In this document: positions 7,694 to 9,567 of the stretch, piece by piece
Layout: the number at the start of each line of letters is the position of its first letter
How positions within the stretch are numbered: the stretch's first letter is position 1
Assembly: GCA_017305815.1 (NCBI GenBank)
Contig: JAFKJZ010000415.1
Coordinates: 1-9,567 of the forward strand
Source: Hyphomicrobiales bacterium
Lineage (GTDB): Bacteria > Pseudomonadota > Alphaproteobacteria > Rhizobiales > Kaistiaceae
DNA length: 9,567 nucleotides
Reading direction: 5' to 3'
The notes under the pieces: model-generated
Seen by the model: only the letters and a program-made list of their open reading frames with translations
What the model was told of the DNA's origin: nothing
The model's database searches: none
Position numbers and translations under genes: made by a program

Positions 7694-9007
7694 TCAGGCG
7701 GCGGCCAGCAGCCGGTCGCCGGCGATGCGGTAGCGGAGCGCCTCGGCGAGATGCGGCCGGCCGACCGTCTCGGCGCCGTCGAGGTCGGCGATGGTGCGGG
7801 CGACCTTCAGCACGCGATGATAGCCCCGCGCCGAAAGGCGCAGCGCCTCGGCGGCCTCGGCAAGCAGCTTCGCCCCGGCCTTGTCCGGCGTCGCGATCGT
7901 CTCGACCAGGGCGCTGCCGCATTGCGCGTTGGTGCGGATGTCGTCGATCCCCAGCGCCTCGAACCGCTCGGCCTGCAGCGCGCGCGCCGCCGCAACCCGT
8001 TCGGCGACGACGGCGCTGCTCTCCGAAGGCCTCGCGCCGATCAGGTCGCTCGCGGTCACCGCCGGCACGTCGATGCGCATGTCGATGCGGTCGAGGAAGG
8101 GGCCGGACAGCCGCGCCTGATAGTCGGCCGCGCAGCGCGGGCCGCGCTTGCAGCTCATGCCGGGCTCGCCTGCCATGCCGCATCGACACGGGTTCATGGC
8201 GGCGACCAGCTGGAAGCGGGAGGGATAGCGGACGCGATGGTTGGCGCGGGCGATCATCACCTCGCCGGCCTCCAGCGGCTGGCGCAGCGAATCGAGCACC
8301 TGCGGCGTGAATTCGGGCAGTTCGTCAAGGAAGAGCACGCCGTGATGGGCGAGCGAGGCTTCGCCCGGCCGGGCGCGCAGGCCGCCGCCGACCATCGCCG
8401 CCATCGAGGCCGAATGGTGCGGCGCGCGGAACGGACGCCGGTCGGTCAGCTTGCCGCCGGCAAGTTCGCCGCCGATGGATGCGATCATCGCCACCTCGAG
8501 CAGCTCCTTCGGCGACAGCGGCGGCAGCAGCGAGGGCAGGCGGCTCGCCAGCATCGATTTGCCGGCCCCGGGCGGCCCGGCCATCAGGAGGTTGTGGCCG
8601 CCGGCGGCGGCGATCTCCAGCGCGCGGCGGGCGCTCTCCTGGCCGCGGACGTCGGCGAGGTCGGCGAGCGCCGCGCCGTCGCGCTTCAGCGCCGGCTCGG
8701 GCCGCGAAAGCACCTGCGTGCCCTTGAAGTGGTTGGCGATGGCGATCAGGCTGCGCGGGGCCAGGGTCTCCATGCCGCCGCCGGCCCATGCCGCTTCCGG
8801 GCCGCAGGCGGAGGGGCAGATCAGCCCGCGGCCCATGGCGTTGGCGCCGATCGCCGCCGGCAGCACGCCGGCGACGGAGGCGATGGTGCCGTCGAGCGCC
8901 AGTTCGCCGAGCGCGACGAAATCGGCCAGCTGGTCGCCCGGCAGCACGCCGAGCGCCGCCATCAGGCCGAGCGCGATCGGCAGATCGTAGTGGCTGCCTT
9001 CCTTCGG
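7694..9007 (-). pseudogene. comM: ComM/YifB family Mg-chelatase-like AAA+ ATPase, 5' end lost
   Basis: Encodes about 437 family-matching residues, from PKEGSHYDLPIALGL to a normal C-terminus. Full-length ComM is about 510 residues, so the first ~73 (start of the Lon/ChlI-like N-terminal domain) are gone. Counting from Met at 8962, the AAA+ core is intact: Walker A GPPGAGKS (129-136), Walker B VLFLDE (209-214), a Cys cluster (C259, C261, C271, C277) after AMNP, and GPFLDRIDMRI (287-297). ComM is a hexameric branch-migration helicase that aids integration of DNA taken up by transformation. Upstream of 9008 the frame stays open to about 9157 but shows no family match and no ATG, GTG or TTG, so any product would start at 8962. 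The break lies at a candidate attachment core next to an integrase gene, which suggests insertion rather than decay. Confidence 0.88.
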
Positions 9008-9013
9008 CGGCCA
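8991..9013. other. Candidate attL core site of the integrated element within comM
   Basis: TGGCTGCC (8991-8998) and GGCGGCCA (9006-9013) form an inverted repeat with 7 of 8 positions matching, around a 7-base spacer (8999-9005). Two inverted integrase sites flanking a 7-bp overlap is the usual core of tyrosine-recombinase sites. The left arm and spacer encode conserved ComM residues (KEGSH side). The ComM match ends within the right arm, as expected if that arm came from the element. Confidence 0.55.
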
Positions 9014-9121
9014 AGCCCATGACGCCGGAAATGGCTGGAGCTTTCGGAAGTGAGGCTGCGCCTCTAGTTGTCGCGTTCCGCAGCATTCTCCGATGCGCTT
9101 TTCAGGCTCCTGCGGTGGCCC

Positions 9122-9149
9122 TTGTTTACTCAGCGATGGTGAGCATACT
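9122..9149 (+). promoter_or_regulatory. Weak candidate promoter of the integrase gene
   Basis: TTGTTT (9122-9127) and CATACT (9144-9149) are 16 bases apart, about 32 bases before the integrase ATG. The boxes match the sigma-70 consensus at 3 and 4 of 6 positions. Three of the ACTCACCA-like repeats lie inside or beside it, so bound protein there would block transcription. Confidence 0.35.
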
Positions 9150-9196
9150 GTGAGTTACTCACCACGGGGCGCGCCGAAGAATGCCGAAACTCACCA
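9128..9196. repeat. Cluster of ACTCACCA-like repeats at the integrase start
   Basis: ACTCACCA occurs exactly at 9157-9164 and 9189-9196. Inverted relatives are TGGTGAGC (9137-9144) and CTGTGAGT (9148-9155), 11 bases apart, and a partial copy ACTCAGC is at 9128-9134. GTGAG-TTA-CTCAC (9150-9162) is a perfect palindrome. One more GTGAG is at 9050-9054. Such clusters serve as arm-type integrase sites or operators controlling int. Confidence 0.55.
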
Positions 9197-9567
9197 AAGC
9201 CATTGTCGACCGGGCAGATCCGCGTGACAAGCAGTTCACGATCTGGTGCTCGGAGCTCAAGGGGTTCGGTGTCTATGTCCACCCGACGGGGCGCCGAACC
9301 TACTTCGTCGACTATCGCTCGGCCGAGGGCACCCGCCGGCGCATGACGATCGGCGCGCATGGTGCGATCACCACCGAGCAGGCTCGGAAGCTGGCGATAG
9401 AGACGATGGGCGGCGTGGTCCTCCAGAAGGAGGATCCGCTCCTCGAGCGGAAGACGCGCCGCAAGTCGCTGACGGTGGCCGAGCTCTGTGACCAGTACAT
9501 GGTGGCGGCCGAGAAGGGTCTGATCCTCGGGCGGCGTGGCAACCCGAAGAAGCGCTCTACGATAGAG
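9181..9567 (+). CDS. Tyrosine recombinase/integrase, DUF4102-type N-terminus (partial)
   Basis: The first 129 residues of a site-specific integrase; the gene runs off the right edge with no stop. Residues 1-85 or so match the arm DNA-binding (DUF4102-like) domain: ELKGFGVYVHPTGRRTYFVDYR, then RRMTIGAHGAITTEQARKLA, a three-stranded-sheet-plus-helix pattern. KEDPLLERK links to the SAM-like core-binding domain, which opens with LTVAELCDQYMV (about 98-109). The catalytic domain with its Arg-His-Arg-Tyr set is not in the window. The ATG at 9181 is the first start after an in-frame TGA at 9151; the ribosome site (GAAG) is weak. It lies about 170 bases inside the comM break and probably catalyses insertion and excision there. 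Confidence 0.9.
   Translation, partial: MPKLTKAIVDRADPRDKQFTIWCSELKGFGVYVHPTGRRTYFVDYRSAEGTRRRMTIGAHGAITTEQARKLAIETMGGVVLQKEDPLLERKTRRKSLTVAELCDQYMVAAEKGLILGRRGNPKKRSTIE

Larger units (their letters stand above)
9008..9567 (+). mobile_element. Left end of an integrated element (genomic island, prophage or ICE)
   Basis: From the point where ComM similarity stops (about 9008) the sequence is unlike the flanking gene. It holds about 170 bases of non-coding DNA with repeats, then an integrase gene reading inward and off the window. The 9014-9120 part shows a small inverted repeat, GAGGC-TGC-GCCTC (9052-9064), and no gene. The other end, with attR and the missing comM start, lies outside. Cargo and type cannot be judged. 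Confidence 0.75.

Noticed and set aside
7521..7733. Small plus-strand open frame across the comM-olsB gap
   Set aside because: Arg/Ser-rich, runs into the 3' end of comM, has no good ribosome site and no domain.
7751..9022. Plus-strand open frame of about 423 codons opposite comM
   Set aside because: The same GC-driven shadow effect; the minus strand has clear ComM motifs and the plus product is low-complexity Arg/Ala/Gly.
9008..9180. A Tn7-like (AbaR-style) transposition into comM
   Set aside because: The adjacent gene is a tyrosine recombinase with a DUF4102 arm-binding domain, and the junction looks like a recombination core; no transposon end repeats are seen.
1..9567. tRNA, rRNA, CRISPR arrays or insertion sequences
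   Set aside because: No tRNA-like fold, regular spacer array, rRNA segment or transposase was seen on either strand, including at the comM junction.

Overview
The window is GC-rich chromosomal DNA that looks like an alphaproteobacterium of the Hyphomicrobiales (Rhizobiales) type. The evidence is the gene order hisB - DUF2628 membrane protein - hisH - hisA - hisF - hisE - coaA, plus an OlsB-type ornithine lipid acyltransferase and closely spaced, overlapping genes. No genus can be assigned from the sequence alone.

Region 1 (1-4093, plus strand) is the distal part of a histidine operon. It contains the 3' end of hisB, a small DUF2628 membrane protein, hisH, hisA, hisF and hisE, followed by pantothenate kinase coaA. 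Three junctions overlap by 1-4 bases and the other gaps are 9-21 bases, so this reads as one transcript with translational coupling. HisH and HisF form the imidazole glycerol phosphate synthase, HisA supplies its substrate, HisE acts earlier in the pathway, and HisB acts on the product.

Region 2 (4094-6492, plus strand) holds a cation diffusion facilitator with its own likely promoter, then grpE (heat-shock nucleotide exchange factor) and a TRIC/UPF0126 membrane channel 13 bases behind it. Region 3 (6523-9007, minus strand) holds olsB, with a candidate Pho box upstream, and a comM/yifB gene that has lost its first ~73 codons.

Region 4 (about 9008 to the end) is the left edge of an integrated element. 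A tyrosine recombinase gene of the DUF4102 type starts at 9181 and runs off the window. The comM reading frame stops matching its family inside an imperfect 8-bp inverted repeat with a 7-bp spacer, which is the architecture expected of a tyrosine-recombinase core site. Copies of an ACTCACCA-like motif cluster just before and over the start of int and may be arm-type or operator sites. The most interesting part of the window is this junction: comM appears to be the attachment site of a genomic island, phage or ICE whose cargo lies beyond the right end. The rest is conserved housekeeping sequence.
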